Origin: a virus
Direction: 5' to 3' (one strand)
DNA: 43,648 nt
IMG/VR virus record: IMGVR_UViG_3300025009_000189
Location: 1 to 43,648 of that record
Position numbers and translations under genes: made by a program. The notes beneath the pieces were generated by a model. It was given only the letters and a program-made list of their open reading frames with translations. It was not told where the DNA came from and did no database searches. Of the stretch, positions 29,742 through 40,336 are shown one piece after another. The number at the start of each line of letters is the position of its first letter. Positions within the stretch are counted from its first letter, which is position 1.

Positions 29742-30494
29742 ATGGCATACGATGTTGGTAATGATAGTGGATACAAAAAAGGTAGCGGCGGTACGAGCGC
29801 AAAGACTTCTTCCCTGATGCAGAAAATGCAGGAAGAACAGAAGAAGAAACAGGCTGCGCTCCAGGCACAACAGGCGGCAGCGGCAAGGGCTCAACAAAAC
29901 CGCTGGGGCGCTACTGATGCACAGGGATTAGTCAACCAAACCGCAGCACAAAAGCAAGCGTCCGCTGCGAAATTTAATTGGGAGGGGCTATCTCCTGGTG
30001 GTTATTTCAATCAAATAGCGGACATGAAACAATCACAAGCCGCAGCAAATGCACAGTATTCTCCCCAGAAATCTTACCTGAATATGTACTCTGATTGGCA
30101 ATCTCAAGGTGCTGTGCCTGATGTCATTCCCCCATTTTACCCATACCGCGACAGTCACGGTCCGTTCCCAAACAATGTGTCGCAGCCTAATTCTGTCTTG
30201 GCTGGTTACGAACCGGGAAGTAATTTGAGTGGACGTGACCCATACTTGAACCTTTACAAAGACCCCACGAATGTAGACCTGCGTCCTGAACAGATATACC
30301 CGTATCAATCCCCTGGAATCTTACCTCCTGGTGGCGGTTCGGGTGGCGGCAATGGCGGTGGCGGTAACTATGATTACCCGTGGGAATACCCTGTATACCC
30401 CATCTATTCACAGCCTGGTGGTGGCGGAAGCAAGATAAATGAATGGTACGCGAACATGGTGCAATGGAACATCAATAGACCGAAAGGCGGCTAA
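29742..30494 (+). CDS. Gln/Ala- and Gly/Tyr/Pro-rich internal virion protein candidate
   Basis: 250 residues; AAAGGAAGTGTAACT precedes the ATG. The N-terminal third is Gln/Ala-rich helical (KMQEEQKKKQAALQAQQAAA). The C-terminal two thirds are low-complexity Tyr/Pro/Gly (YPYQSPGILPPGGGSGGG). The last 25 residues regain order (INEWYANMVQWNINRP). Such disordered proteins are common among ejected or core proteins beside portals. It ends 2 bp before the giant gene. Confidence 0.7.
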   Translation: MAYDVGNDSGYKKGSGGTSAKTSSLMQKMQEEQKKKQAALQAQQAAAARAQQNRWGATDAQGLVNQTAAQKQASAAKFNWEGLSPGGYFNQIADMKQSQAAANAQYSPQKSYLNMYSDWQSQGAVPDVIPPFYPYRDSHGPFPNNVSQPNSVLAGYEPGSNLSGRDPYLNLYKDPTNVDLRPEQIYPYQSPGILPPGGGSGGGNGGGGNYDYPWEYPVYPIYSQPGGGGSKINEWYANMVQWNINRPKGG

Positions 30495-30496
30495 CC

Positions 30497-33400
30497 ATGC
30501 CTGAACCAACCAACATCGAGCAGACCCCGATACCGGAGAAGCCTGCACCCTGGAAACCTACCTATGTAAATCCAGAGGTTCAGGCTAATCCGATACAGCA
30601 ACCGCCAACTTACTACATTCCCTTTGCTGGGCGTGGTCCTTCGCAACCGTTCAAAGGTCCGTCATGGGCGCGGCTACAATCCATGCTGGCTCATGGTCCT
30701 GCCAATAATGTCCCTGATCCTGCAAAGAATCTGACGTATTGGGAATACCCTGCCACTGTTGCGAGGTATCACAATCTTATCCGCACCGCTCCCCCAGGCT
30801 GGAAAGCGCCTGACTGGTTGAACGTGGACGAGATCAACTTTGCATACGATTACCTGAAATTGAGGAACGGCGATACTCCCTGGCAGGAATGGAAAGCGTT
30901 GAACCCTGCTGATCCTGGTGTTCAGGTGTTGCAGAGTATCAAGATGCCCCCATTTGAAGCGTTGTGGGATACCGAAAAGGCGAAGGCTGCAAACTCGATA
31001 ATGACCGATGAACAGATAAAAGAGCAGCAGCCTTATGGCGATTGGGATAACCTTGAAGGTTGGCAGAAGTGGGCGCTGGGAATATTCGCACCGCAAACAC
31101 CGTACCTGCAAGATCGACCTGAAATTACCAGATTGACCGCTTCAGCTGGACAAGCCCTGCTTATGGGCGTTGGTGTTGGTGCAGGTGTAAGCGCAATTGC
31201 AACCCCTATTGCTGGCATTATCGCAGGTCTGGCGGTTACGGCTGGACTGACCTATCAATCTTATACGGGCAATAAAGTTCCTATTATCAATGAACTCGTG
31301 CTGGCATCCAACGTGCTATCTGAAGGACTTGAACGCATGATCGGTGTTGGTAAACAGATCAGCGTAGATGGTCTTGAAGAAGTAATGGACGAGTTCCCCG
31401 CAGCGTGGAAAGCCAGCCAATCTACCTACGAAACTGGCAAGATGAACGCGCTCAACGCAATGGTTGGTATCAATAATGCCCTTGCTTCGGTTGGTATTGG
31501 AGAAGCGGACACAAAGGCTGGCAAGAATCAGGTATGGCGGCTGGAAACAGGGGAATCAGAACCAGTAACGCTCACCGATGGTGACACAAAAGGCGCTGCT
31601 CAATTGAGTAAGGCGCGTGAATGGATCAACAACGGTACGGCACAGACAGCATTTGACCGCGCAACCATTGACGGATCATTCGCTGGCACATATCAGGAAT
31701 ATATTTACACTCAACTGACAGAGAATTTCGGTATCACTGGCACAGTAAATGACCTGGTGGCGCAGACATTCCTTGATCCCCTCAACTTTGCCGGGTTTGG
31801 ATTGGGCAAGATCGGTGAAGCGACTACCAAATCCATAGCGACAAAGACTGCCAACCCCATTACTGCACGTGTGGCTGGCGACTTATCCCAGGCATTCAAG
31901 ACTGGACAGGGCAATGTCCTCATTGACGCATTGCCATTCGGTTTACAGCAGGTCGTGGCTGGGCTATTGAAGAAGAAAAGCTCACAAGGCTTGCTGGGTA
32001 CAATTGGAATCTATAAAGATTATGTGCGTACTGGCTTCCACCCATCACAACTGCTTGGTGCAAGCACAGATATGGTCACGAAGTTTGATAGCCTGGTAAA
32101 AGAGGGCGTTCCACAGCACAGCATTCATGTTCTGGACGACATCCTCACCTGGAAAGACCCGACTACTGGACTGGAACAGACATTCAAAGGTGAACACGGC
32201 AATGGATTCAAGATGCCAACCGTTGAGGAATTGTCATCGTTTGAAAAGTGGGTTGGCGGTATCGATCCTGAATTTGGCTACAAGGAATTACGACCTACAA
32301 CTGGCAAGACATTCCTACAGAAACTAACCCTGCTGACACCTGAAGCGCAGACATCGGCAATGCTGAACATCTTCCATCACAATATTGCTACGCTGATGGA
32401 TGCTGCCAGTGGAAACCCTGATGCAATGGTTGGATTGGTGCAGAAATTAGCAGGACAGGTTGAAGTAAAGCCTGGTGATATTGGTGAAGCGATACTCAAA
32501 TCCCCTGCTGCCAAAGCGGTTACAGGTGCAATGCAATACGCCATGAAAGAGGGCGACATTGCCTCGAATATGCTGGCATCCTGGGTCAGTGGAGCAGAAC
32601 GCCGGGGAATGATGGACAAGATCGCTGCTGCATTGGGAGAAACCCCCTCCAAGATCCTCGAACAATTGAAAGAGAACCCCGAAGTCATGGCTGGGCGGTT
32701 GAATAAGATCGCGCCTGAATTGAATACTACCCCTGAAGCGTTGACCGAAACAATGAAAGTATTCCTGGGTGATGATGCGTTGCCGTGGAACGTTGAACAA
32801 TTCCAGGCGACATTGGTAAACACCTTCGCTGACAAGATGGATGCCTACTTCGTGGATAAATACGGATTGAAGCCTGAAAGTTGGGTATTCCGTGTGTCAA
32901 ATGCACTCAAAGGTGTGCAGTCATTGGTCCTGCTGGGATTCAACCCTGCTTACTTTATGAATAACTGGGTCAATAATGTGATCACACGCGCTGTTGATGG
33001 CGTTGGTGGACACATGAGCGGTAAACAGATCAATGAGTTCTACACCAGGCTGGGTATATTCCCCAAAGATTCTGGATTGACCGGATTCGATGAGATAACC
33101 GGAGCGATCATCAGCAGGGCAACCAAAGCACAGAACGATATGCTAGGTAAGGTGCAGAAGGGCGTGTCGTTTGCCAATAAAGCAGGTGTATTCTCCCGAT
33201 TATCAGGCAAGATGGAGAAGTCAGAAGGCAACATGGCGCGTGCCATTGCCACTGGTCAATTCCTGGATAAGACAAAGAAAGCCGGCGTGGGTATCCGCAA
33301 GATGTCCCCTGTGTTGGAGCGCATACTTGATACCAATTACCCTGGGATGAAAGAAAGCGTGTATGGCGCTATCAATGCCGGCATGAACATGAAAGAGATC

Positions 33401-36400
33401 GAAGCATCCTTGTTCAATACGGTGCAGAGACCATACATCGAGAGCATTATTGACGTGATCGATCAGAAGTACACCCCGAATACTCCGGGTGTATCGAGGG
33501 AATTACTACGCAAGACTGGCATCATGGATCGCCTGAATGACAGGCTGAAGAATGTTGTTACTGCTGATGATGTGGATACCGCATTTGCAGGTGTAGAGGC
33601 TGACTTCCAGGATTGGATTCAGAAGCAGCACGTTGAAACCATAAAGAACCAGGCAGAGGATGCAAAGAACGCGGTGCAATCAGAACGAGTACCGTATGTC
33701 CTGCAAAAGACTGGCGAGATGGCTATTGAGAACGGGCAGCATTGGATCAATCAGCGCACCGATTGGGACAGGCTGTATTCACAGTTCGAGAATGGCGAAG
33801 TTACCAAGACACAGTTCAATAAACTTGCCAGTGAATTACAGGCAAAGCACAGCGCGGAAATGCAACGGTTCAACGAGTACCAGTTGCAAATAAACAAGGG
33901 CATCATTGAAGGGCTGGGGATTGAAACGGAATACTCCAGGGGATTTATCACTGGTCTTGCGGATATGAACGATGTGTGGAAAACCTTCTGGAAGGACAGC
34001 AATAAACTCAAAAGAGATTACTTCAGCCAGGGTGAAACGAAATCACTCACCTGGGAAGATGTTGAAACACGCACGATGGAACTGTACAACAAGGCAACGA
34101 AGGCAGAACAGGCGCTACAGGCTAACATGGATCAGATATTTGCCAAGATGTATGCCGATTACACAGGCTGGGACGTAGCGAAGGCTGCTAAATGGCGTGC
34201 TGCCCTGATGCAGATGCGTGAAAACATTGTAAAAGCACAGAATGATATGCGAATCAAGACCAGGGGAATGTCTGCAATCGAGAAATCCCTTGAATATTCG
34301 TCATTCAACCAGAAATATAACCGCATGATCGCTGATATGAAGCAGTTCGAGCATGATGGCGCGTTTGAACTGATGAATAAGCCTGTTCCAGAAGCCAAGA
34401 TTGACATTCCAGAGGTCTCCAACCCTGCCATTGACGCTGTACGCCAGGAAGAAGTAAGGGCGATGCTGCGAAATGAGGGCAGGACAGATGCAGAGATTGA
34501 CGAACTCGCTCCGAAGATGGGGAATGAGCCTGATATTACCCCGAAAGTAACTGATGAAGCCGCTGCCCAGGCAATGAACACAGAACCTGGCAGTCCTGCT
34601 GACCTTGCGGCCAAAGCAAGGAACGGACAGACGATACTTGACTACGCATCGAAATCAAAAGAGGTTGTGACCGCCAAGATCAAGGCAGAGGACATCATAG
34701 CCGAGGCTGACGAAGCAAAACGCAAGGCATTGATACATGAACAGGGTTGGATAGCCAAGTCTGAAATAGAAACACAGTTCCGTGAATCATTCAAGAACGC
34801 TACGGATGATGAAATCAACGCCGCAATGTTCCTGATGGATCAACACGCCGACACACTTTCAAAACAAAGAGGTATTGCACCAACCGAAGCCACAAAAGAT
34901 TTATGGTATGCAACCCACGTTGACGAAGTAAAGACTGGAATCATTGACGATGCCACCAGAGCGAAACTAATCCAAGACGGTATCACAGAACCAAAGGGCG
35001 GTACTTCATTTGCTGACGATGGCAGAGCAGTAGTAAGAGCCTTCAAATCTCACGACATAAGCACGATGGTACATGAGATCGGTCACATATTCTTACGTGA
35101 TTTATCCGATTCTCAATTGGATGTGGTTGCAAAATTAGGTGGACTGAAAGACGCTGCCGAATATCGCAGCCTTGAAAAGGCATTCAGGGATGGATTACTC
35201 ACAGAAGCCGACCCCAACTACAAGCGGTATGTGGATGCAGAAGAAAATTATGCCCGTGGTTGGGAACGATACCTGGCTGAAGGTGATGCCCCTACCCCTG
35301 CCCTGCGCTCCGTGTTCAAACAATTCACCAATTGGATGCTGAACATTTACAAGAAATTGTATAAGAAGAACGGACGTGTTGCAGGATTCGAGGGGACTGA
35401 ACTCAATGTTGACCTGAATCAACAGATCAATGGTGTTTCCCTGCGCGATATATTTGACCGGATGCTGACCGATGAACCCAATCGAGCCAAGACATTCGAG
35501 CAATTGGTTGGTGAACGCGCTGCTGAATTGAAGAACGAGGGACGCAATTTCAGGTTCAGTGACGAGCAGATTACCGCGATGGCACAGAAAGAGATCGCCG
35601 CGAATGTCCTGGATGGCTTGAATAATCCCGATGAAGCACGCGCCAGCCTGGATACAATGACCGACTTCAAGGTGCTGAAAGACGGTACAAAGGTTGATGA
35701 TACCGTTATCTATGACGCGCTGAATCACATTGAGCAGAACCCAGGCAGTAATCCGTGGACAGTGAGAGCGCCACAGGAAAGAGGACTGCGAACCAAAGCA
35801 CGTGGCATTGGAGATCCATCAAAGGAATACGAGTTCCAATTCAAGGTAGTTGACCTGGACGAGATACAAGCAAGTGATATGTGGGTGGGCGATAAACTTA
35901 ATCCGAATCCCAACTACAACCAGGCATTACAGCCACGCAACCGCGCAGAGAATCAGAGTGTTACGCAGGTTGATCTCATTGCGAAGGAATTGATCGCGGA
36001 CGAGTTATTGTTTGACGCGAAAGCCCTTGACCGTGGAGCAATGATCGTTGGACCTGACGACATGGTAGAAAGCGGTAATGGTCGCGCCTTATCCCTGAAA
36101 CGTGCTGCCGAAATGTATCCGGCGAAATGGCAAGCCTACCAGGAAGCATTGAAAGCACAGGCAGCAGACTTCGGTCTTGACCCTGCCACGTTTGCAGAGA
36201 TGAAGAATCCGGTATTGGTGCGAGAACGCCTTACGCCATTGACACCGGATGAGCGCATTGCATTTGTAAAGGATGCCAATACCCCCATTGCAGCAGCTAT
36301 GAACGCTGGTGAGATTGCCCGATCGGACGCTGTAAAGGTTACTGACCCGATGCTGCGAATACTGGATGTTCTGGACAACGAAGACATCTTCCAGGCGTTA

Positions 36401-39400
36401 TCTTCACCACGCAACGGTAAATTTGTGAACAGATTCCTTGAACAGTTATCCCCGAATGAGCGGACAGGGTTATCTACTGATGGTCAGATAAATCAGGCTG
36501 GTATTGCAAGGATAGTCAATGCCCTGTTTACCAAAGTATATCCGGGTGCTGAAGGTGAAAGAATGCTGACCACGTTCACACAAAGCCTGGATAGTAATAT
36601 CAAAACATTGCAGTCCGCAGTGATGGCAAGTTTGCCACAGATAGCAGTAGCAGAGGGAATGATAAAAGGCGGGATGCGTCCTGCTGACCTCTCTATCGCT
36701 GGGGATATTGCCAAGACCGTTGATATGATCTCGAACATCAGACACAATGGCATGAACGCGGATGAATACCTGGGGCAGATGAGTTTATTCGGTGAACATC
36801 CTGCCGATGCCATGACCCCGGTACAGAAAGCAATGCTGGTATTGTTTGATCAGAAACAACCTAAAAAGATACGTGAGTTCCTACGCAACTATGCAAGGTT
36901 GGTGGAGAATGAGCCAGCCATAGGACAGACAAGCGTAACCGATCTTGTGAGAACCAAACTGGAGGTAGTAAATGATGCCCTTACAAACGCAAGACAACCC
37001 GGACTTTTCGGAGCAGATGCCACAACAGGAAACGCCACCGATGTTACCGCGTCCTTACCGGATAACCAACTGGCGCAACCCATCCCCGGAGGAAATAGCC
37101 AGACTGGAACAATACCTGGCGGAAGTGAAGGCTTACCGGGACTGGTGGGCGCAGAAACTATTCCCACAGGCGCAACAGGAGTTGAGCCAGGTGCAACCGC
37201 CAGAATCAATCGAGGCGTAGAAGCACAGCAGGACTACAACGCAGGACAGCCAGTACCCATTGACCGGGCGCAGGATATTCAGGTGGTGCATGGTGAGGAA
37301 TTGCCAGTGTCCCCTGAAGTTCAGGCGATACTCAATAAGGCGAATGGGTATAAGTTTGCCAATAAAGAGGCTGCGAATACCTATCTTCAATGGGTGCTTG
37401 ATGGTGAGAAAGGCGCTCCCCCTGCCGGATTGAATAACAAAATCATCATTGACTTCATGGGCGACCTCGATGTATTGAGGGAGTATGCTGCACAGAAAGC
37501 AAGGGGAATTGAAATATCACAGGCTGTTCCCCAACCCGGCATCAACATTCAGAAGGTATTCCGCTTCAACCATGGCGATACCCCTGTTATTGCCAACGTG
37601 TACAAAGATGGGAAGTTGATCGCCTACCTCCCTGAAATGAAGTTGACCGATGCCAGGATAGACGACAGCAGCCGGATACTCGGACTTGACCCTCAATTCC
37701 CTGACCGCATTGTTTACGAGCAGGATGGCGTAATCAAGTCAGTGGATAGCAAGAAGCCTACTGTTGGGGATCAGGCACAGCTATTCCAGGAAGGTATCCG
37801 GGTTGAGAACGCTACCTGGACACAGGAAATGACAGACAATATGGCGCGGGCTACCATCCGTCAGGCAGAGAAAGAGGGAGATAGCGCCCTCTCTGATGCA
37901 ATCCTGTATGAGCCAAACAAGGGTAATAAGATTGCCTTACTGGATGCAGCCCACAAGATAAATCCTCAATTGGCTGAGCGAGTTGCCAAACAGGTACGCA
38001 ATCAGTTATTCCAGGATGCACAACCAGAACCACAATCCAACCCCAACGCGCCAATGGGTAGAGTTCCCCTGAATGGTACACCTGCAATCGAACCCTTCTC
38101 ACGTGTGCTGGATGAAGTGAACAGCGAACAGATCAGACCAATGATGGATGACATCAGGAGCGAATACAAACGCCAACTAGCTGACAAGTCCTTTAAGTGG
38201 GAAGGTGTGGCAGACGCGGATAAGAAGGCTGTGCGGAAATACCTGGATAATGACGTGAGAAATGACCTATCCAGTGTGAAACGTGCTGCTGTTACTTATG
38301 GTGACACGATGCGGAATAATGCCATGTTGGATTACTCCAGGCGGTACGGATTCGATCAGGTACTTAACACGATATTCCCGTATCAATTCTGGTACACGCG
38401 CACGATGCTGAATTGGGCGAAGCGCATGGTGGATAAGCCCGCCTGGTTTGCAATGTACGCCAGGATGCAGAAGGCACAACAGAGAATGGAACGTGAGGGA
38501 ATGCCAACCCGACTGAATGGCAAGGTAAGAATACCGATGGCATGGATGCCTGAATGGATGGGTGGCGGTTTATGGGTTGATCCGAGTTCAAAGATATTCC
38601 CATTTGAGCAGTTCGGACAACCCTTTGAGCAGTATGCAATGAACCGCAACCAGGTATTCAAACGCGCTGAACAGATCGTATCTGATATGAAAGAGGCTGA
38701 GTCCATTACCCCATCAGAAGCCAATGAAGCGATCAAGGCACAAAAAGGATCTGTGTGGGAGCGTGCAGTAGCCCAGGCTGAACAGGAACTGGATAAGAGC
38801 GCCAACCCTGCAAGTATGGCTGGAATGATGATGCAACCTGCGCTGTGGTGGCAGATACCGAAACAACTGGCAGCAGGAACGCCGGAGAAACTATCACCCC
38901 TGCCAATAACAAGGACTGGTCAGAGCATCCGTGACCTGGGAAGTGATACATTCCTTGAACCATTCACTAATTTTGTGGGTGATGCGCTGGCAGGTCCAGA
39001 AGAAACAATGCGTAAGGTTGCCGGATTATCTGAATTTGGTCAGTGGGGTGACTACTACCTTGACCGTACCCTGGCTGGCATGGCTTCTGATGGTGAAATT
39101 ACTGCTGAAACTGCCCGTATTGCCATGATCCAACGCAACGGTGCAGCCTTTGAGGAAGCCAAACGCAGAGTAACCAATGAGCAGACACTACGAACCCCTG
39201 GCGCATCTGGCATTATGGCGCTGAAAGAGGGTGCAAACTTCGGTCAGACGCTTGCTGCCACGTTGACAGGTATGTTTGGCGGGTCGTTATTCTCCGAAGG
39301 TGAGCTGAAGATGCGCGGATTGAAGCCCATCTATGACAATGCCTGGAAGAAGTTTGAGGCTGGGGACGATGAAGCGATAACCAAGTTCTTCGAGGACTAC

Positions 39401-40102
39401 CCGGAGTATTCCGCACGGCTGGCATTGTACGATAAACCAGAAGAAAGGTTGCATCAGTTCCTTGTGGATTCCATTTGGAAGAAATACATGGCGCTGGACG
39501 ATGCCAATAAGACAGTAGTATCAAATGTGCTGGGTGACGACTTCCGCACCACGTTCCTGAACAAAGAAACCAGGGATTATGAGGCGGTTGACGATCAAAC
39601 ACTGGCTTACTGGTCACAAACCATCAAGAAAGCCGATATGCCAGCGCAGGTAGCCGACATCCAGGGACAACAGCCCAAGTATTTCGATGATCCCATGCTG
39701 CAAAAGGTGGCAGAGTACAAGGCGGAGAAAGACAAGTTGTTTCCTGGCATTGGAAAGTTTCAATCCATGTACTTTGACATTCCGGCAGGAGCGCAGCGCA
39801 AAGTATTCCTGAACCAATACCCGAACCTGGTGAAGTATTGGAACTGGAAGGACCAGTATGCCTTAAAACACCCGGAGATCGTGCCTTACTACGATGAATT
39901 GAAGCAAAGCAGCACCGGAGATGTGGCAAGCAGCGAACTCACCTCACCTCTCATCAGGCAACTACTTGAATATGGGACTGGTGGAAACTTGAGTGCGGGG
40001 GCTAAAGCAGAGCTAGAGCGGATTCGTAAATCGGTAGCAGCGGACATGAGCGAAGCAGACTTCTTAAAAATGGCATTGAGCCTGGTTCTCAACGGTTACT
40101 AA
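30497..40102 (+). CDS. Giant polyvalent internal virion protein
   Basis: 3,201 residues, 22% of the genome. Features by residue: a Gly/Ala hydrophobic segment (about 215-255, VGVGAGVSAIATPIAGIIAG) that may insert in the host membrane; a conserved NPAYFMNNWVNN block near 815; coiled-coil regions near 1050-1350; a zinc metallopeptidase-like motif HEIGH at 1526-1530 preceded by DDGRAVV; a ddrB-like ParB-superfamily domain at about 1775-2000 with VESGNGRALSLKRA (SGNGR at 1859); a low-complexity linker at 2158-2242; and a C-terminal FPYQFWYTRTMLNWAK block near 2625. This domain style matches the polyvalent proteins described by Iyer and Aravind, which are injected with DNA. It probably forms the internal core and enters the cell. 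Confidence 0.88.
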   Translation: MPEPTNIEQTPIPEKPAPWKPTYVNPEVQANPIQQPPTYYIPFAGRGPSQPFKGPSWARLQSMLAHGPANNVPDPAKNLTYWEYPATVARYHNLIRTAPPGWKAPDWLNVDEINFAYDYLKLRNGDTPWQEWKALNPADPGVQVLQSIKMPPFEALWDTEKAKAANSIMTDEQIKEQQPYGDWDNLEGWQKWALGIFAPQTPYLQDRPEITRLTASAGQALLMGVGVGAGVSAIATPIAGIIAGLAVTAGLTYQSYTGNKVPIINELVLASNVLSEGLERMIGVGKQISVDGLEEVMDEFPAAWKASQSTYETGKMNALNAMVGINNALASVGIGEADTKAGKNQVWRLETGESEPVTLTDGDTKGAAQLSKAREWINNGTAQTAFDRATIDGSFAGTYQEYIYTQLTENFGITGTVNDLVAQTFLDPLNFAGFGLGKIGEATTKSIATKTANPITARVAGDLSQAFKTGQGNVLIDALPFGLQQVVAGLLKKKSSQGLLGTIGIYKDYVRTGFHPSQLLGASTDMVTKFDSLVKEGVPQHSIHVLDDILTWKDPTTGLEQTFKGEHGNGFKMPTVEELSSFEKWVGGIDPEFGYKELRPTTGKTFLQKLTLLTPEAQTSAMLNIFHHNIATLMDAASGNPDAMVGLVQKLAGQVEVKPGDIGEAILKSPAAKAVTGAMQYAMKEGDIASNMLASWVSGAERRGMMDKIAAALGETPSKILEQLKENPEVMAGRLNKIAPELNTTPEALTETMKVFLGDDALPWNVEQFQATLVNTFADKMDAYFVDKYGLKPESWVFRVSNALKGVQSLVLLGFNPAYFMNNWVNNVITRAVDGVGGHMSGKQINEFYTRLGIFPKDSGLTGFDEITGAIISRATKAQNDMLGKVQKGVSFANKAGVFSRLSGKMEKSEGNMARAIATGQFLDKTKKAGVGIRKMSPVLERILDTNYPGMKESVYGAINAGMNMKEIEASLFNTVQRPYIESIIDVIDQKYTPNTPGVSRELLRKTGIMDRLNDRLKNVVTADDVDTAFAGVEADFQDWIQKQHVETIKNQAEDAKNAVQSERVPYVLQKTGEMAIENGQHWINQRTDWDRLYSQFENGEVTKTQFNKLASELQAKHSAEMQRFNEYQLQINKGIIEGLGIETEYSRGFITGLADMNDVWKTFWKDSNKLKRDYFSQGETKSLTWEDVETRTMELYNKATKAEQALQANMDQIFAKMYADYTGWDVAKAAKWRAALMQMRENIVKAQNDMRIKTRGMSAIEKSLEYSSFNQKYNRMIADMKQFEHDGAFELMNKPVPEAKIDIPEVSNPAIDAVRQEEVRAMLRNEGRTDAEIDELAPKMGNEPDITPKVTDEAAAQAMNTEPGSPADLAAKARNGQTILDYASKSKEVVTAKIKAEDIIAEADEAKRKALIHEQGWIAKSEIETQFRESFKNATDDEINAAMFLMDQHADTLSKQRGIAPTEATKDLWYATHVDEVKTGIIDDATRAKLIQDGITEPKGGTSFADDGRAVVRAFKSHDISTMVHEIGHIFLRDLSDSQLDVVAKLGGLKDAAEYRSLEKAFRDGLLTEADPNYKRYVDAEENYARGWERYLAEGDAPTPALRSVFKQFTNWMLNIYKKLYKKNGRVAGFEGTELNVDLNQQINGVSLRDIFDRMLTDEPNRAKTFEQLVGERAAELKNEGRNFRFSDEQITAMAQKEIAANVLDGLNNPDEARASLDTMTDFKVLKDGTKVDDTVIYDALNHIEQNPGSNPWTVRAPQERGLRTKARGIGDPSKEYEFQFKVVDLDEIQASDMWVGDKLNPNPNYNQALQPRNRAENQSVTQVDLIAKELIADELLFDAKALDRGAMIVGPDDMVESGNGRALSLKRAAEMYPAKWQAYQEALKAQAADFGLDPATFAEMKNPVLVRERLTPLTPDERIAFVKDANTPIAAAMNAGEIARSDAVKVTDPMLRILDVLDNEDIFQALSSPRNGKFVNRFLEQLSPNERTGLSTDGQINQAGIARIVNALFTKVYPGAEGERMLTTFTQSLDSNIKTLQSAVMASLPQIAVAEGMIKGGMRPADLSIAGDIAKTVDMISNIRHNGMNADEYLGQMSLFGEHPADAMTPVQKAMLVLFDQKQPKKIREFLRNYARLVENEPAIGQTSVTDLVRTKLEVVNDALTNARQPGLFGADATTGNATDVTASLPDNQLAQPIPGGNSQTGTIPGGSEGLPGLVGAETIPTGATGVEPGATARINRGVEAQQDYNAGQPVPIDRAQDIQVVHGEELPVSPEVQAILNKANGYKFANKEAANTYLQWVLDGEKGAPPAGLNNKIIIDFMGDLDVLREYAAQKARGIEISQAVPQPGINIQKVFRFNHGDTPVIANVYKDGKLIAYLPEMKLTDARIDDSSRILGLDPQFPDRIVYEQDGVIKSVDSKKPTVGDQAQLFQEGIRVENATWTQEMTDNMARATIRQAEKEGDSALSDAILYEPNKGNKIALLDAAHKINPQLAERVAKQVRNQLFQDAQPEPQSNPNAPMGRVPLNGTPAIEPFSRVLDEVNSEQIRPMMDDIRSEYKRQLADKSFKWEGVADADKKAVRKYLDNDVRNDLSSVKRAAVTYGDTMRNNAMLDYSRRYGFDQVLNTIFPYQFWYTRTMLNWAKRMVDKPAWFAMYARMQKAQQRMEREGMPTRLNGKVRIPMAWMPEWMGGGLWVDPSSKIFPFEQFGQPFEQYAMNRNQVFKRAEQIVSDMKEAESITPSEANEAIKAQKGSVWERAVAQAEQELDKSANPASMAGMMMQPALWWQIPKQLAAGTPEKLSPLPITRTGQSIRDLGSDTFLEPFTNFVGDALAGPEETMRKVAGLSEFGQWGDYYLDRTLAGMASDGEITAETARIAMIQRNGAAFEEAKRRVTNEQTLRTPGASGIMALKEGANFGQTLAATLTGMFGGSLFSEGELKMRGLKPIYDNAWKKFEAGDDEAITKFFEDYPEYSARLALYDKPEERLHQFLVDSIWKKYMALDDANKTVVSNVLGDDFRTTFLNKETRDYEAVDDQTLAYWSQTIKKADMPAQVADIQGQQPKYFDDPMLQKVAEYKAEKDKLFPGIGKFQSMYFDIPAGAQRKVFLNQYPNLVKYWNWKDQYALKHPEIVPYYDELKQSSTGDVASSELTSPLIRQLLEYGTGGNLSAGAKAELERIRKSVAADMSEADFLKMALSLVLNGY
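36972..37220 (+). CDS. Small gene overprinted inside the giant gene (+1 frame)
   Basis: 82 residues in the frame +1 relative to the giant protein. GGAGGT lies 5 nt before the tandem ATG at 36972/36975, a perfect Shine-Dalgarno. The product looks like a real protein: Pro/Gln-rich N-terminus, then WRNPSPEEIARLEQYLAEVK and AYRDWWAQKLFPQAQQEL, a charged amphipathic helix. In the same stretch the giant protein is a Gly/Thr/Ala/Pro-rich linker, as expected where one frame is constrained by another. Function unknown. The alternative is chance, which the ribosome-binding site argues against. Confidence 0.6.
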   Translation: MMPLQTQDNPDFSEQMPQQETPPMLPRPYRITNWRNPSPEEIARLEQYLAEVKAYRDWWAQKLFPQAQQELSQVQPPESIEA

Positions 40103-40114
40103 AGGATATGACTT

Positions 40115-40225
40115 ATGAGTGATAAAGTGTTTTGGGAGTTGATTTGCAGAGGGATGTTGATGATTGTTCACGCGATCATACGCAAATACGATTTGAATAT
40201 TCGTTTAGACAAAGGGCAGAGTTAA
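40115..40225 (+). CDS. Small protein after the giant gene
   Basis: 36 residues; AAAGGATATGACTT precedes the ATG. A hydrophobic/aromatic middle (FWELICRGMLMIVHAIIRKY) could be an amphipathic or short membrane helix, followed by a basic tail (RLDKGQS). Its stop codon lies in the loop of the strong hairpin at 40207-40240, so the terminator overlaps the gene end. It is the last gene of this operon. Function unknown. Confidence 0.65.
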   Translation: MSDKVFWELICRGMLMIVHAIIRKYDLNIRLDKGQS

Positions 40226-40240
40226 ATCTGCCCTTTGTCT
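40207..40240 (+). terminator. Strong hairpin at the end of the packaging/giant operon
   Basis: AGACAAAGGGCAGA (40207-40220) pairs with TCTGCCCTTTGTCT (40227-40240), a perfect 14-bp stem with a 6-nt loop, followed by TTGACTC. It spans the stop of the 36-residue gene. The T-rich end is short, but stem strength and position fit an intrinsic terminator. Confidence 0.7.
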
Positions 40241-40247
40241 TTGACTC

Positions 40248-40336
40248 TCCATACCTTACAACGCCTTACCATACCGAGCCTAGCCAGACCGTACCGGACA
40301 GGAACTCACCTTATCTCACCGCGGCGGACCGCAACC
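40248..40336. repeat. Degenerate pentanucleotide tract, left part
   Basis: Read in steps of five on the plus strand, the sequence is mostly CCNNN words such as CCATA, CCTTA, CCGAG, CCTAG and CCGTA, with CC recurring every 5 bp and drifting by indels. The same pattern resumes after the HNH gene at 40605. It has no ribosome-binding sites or convincing genes. Confidence 0.6.
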
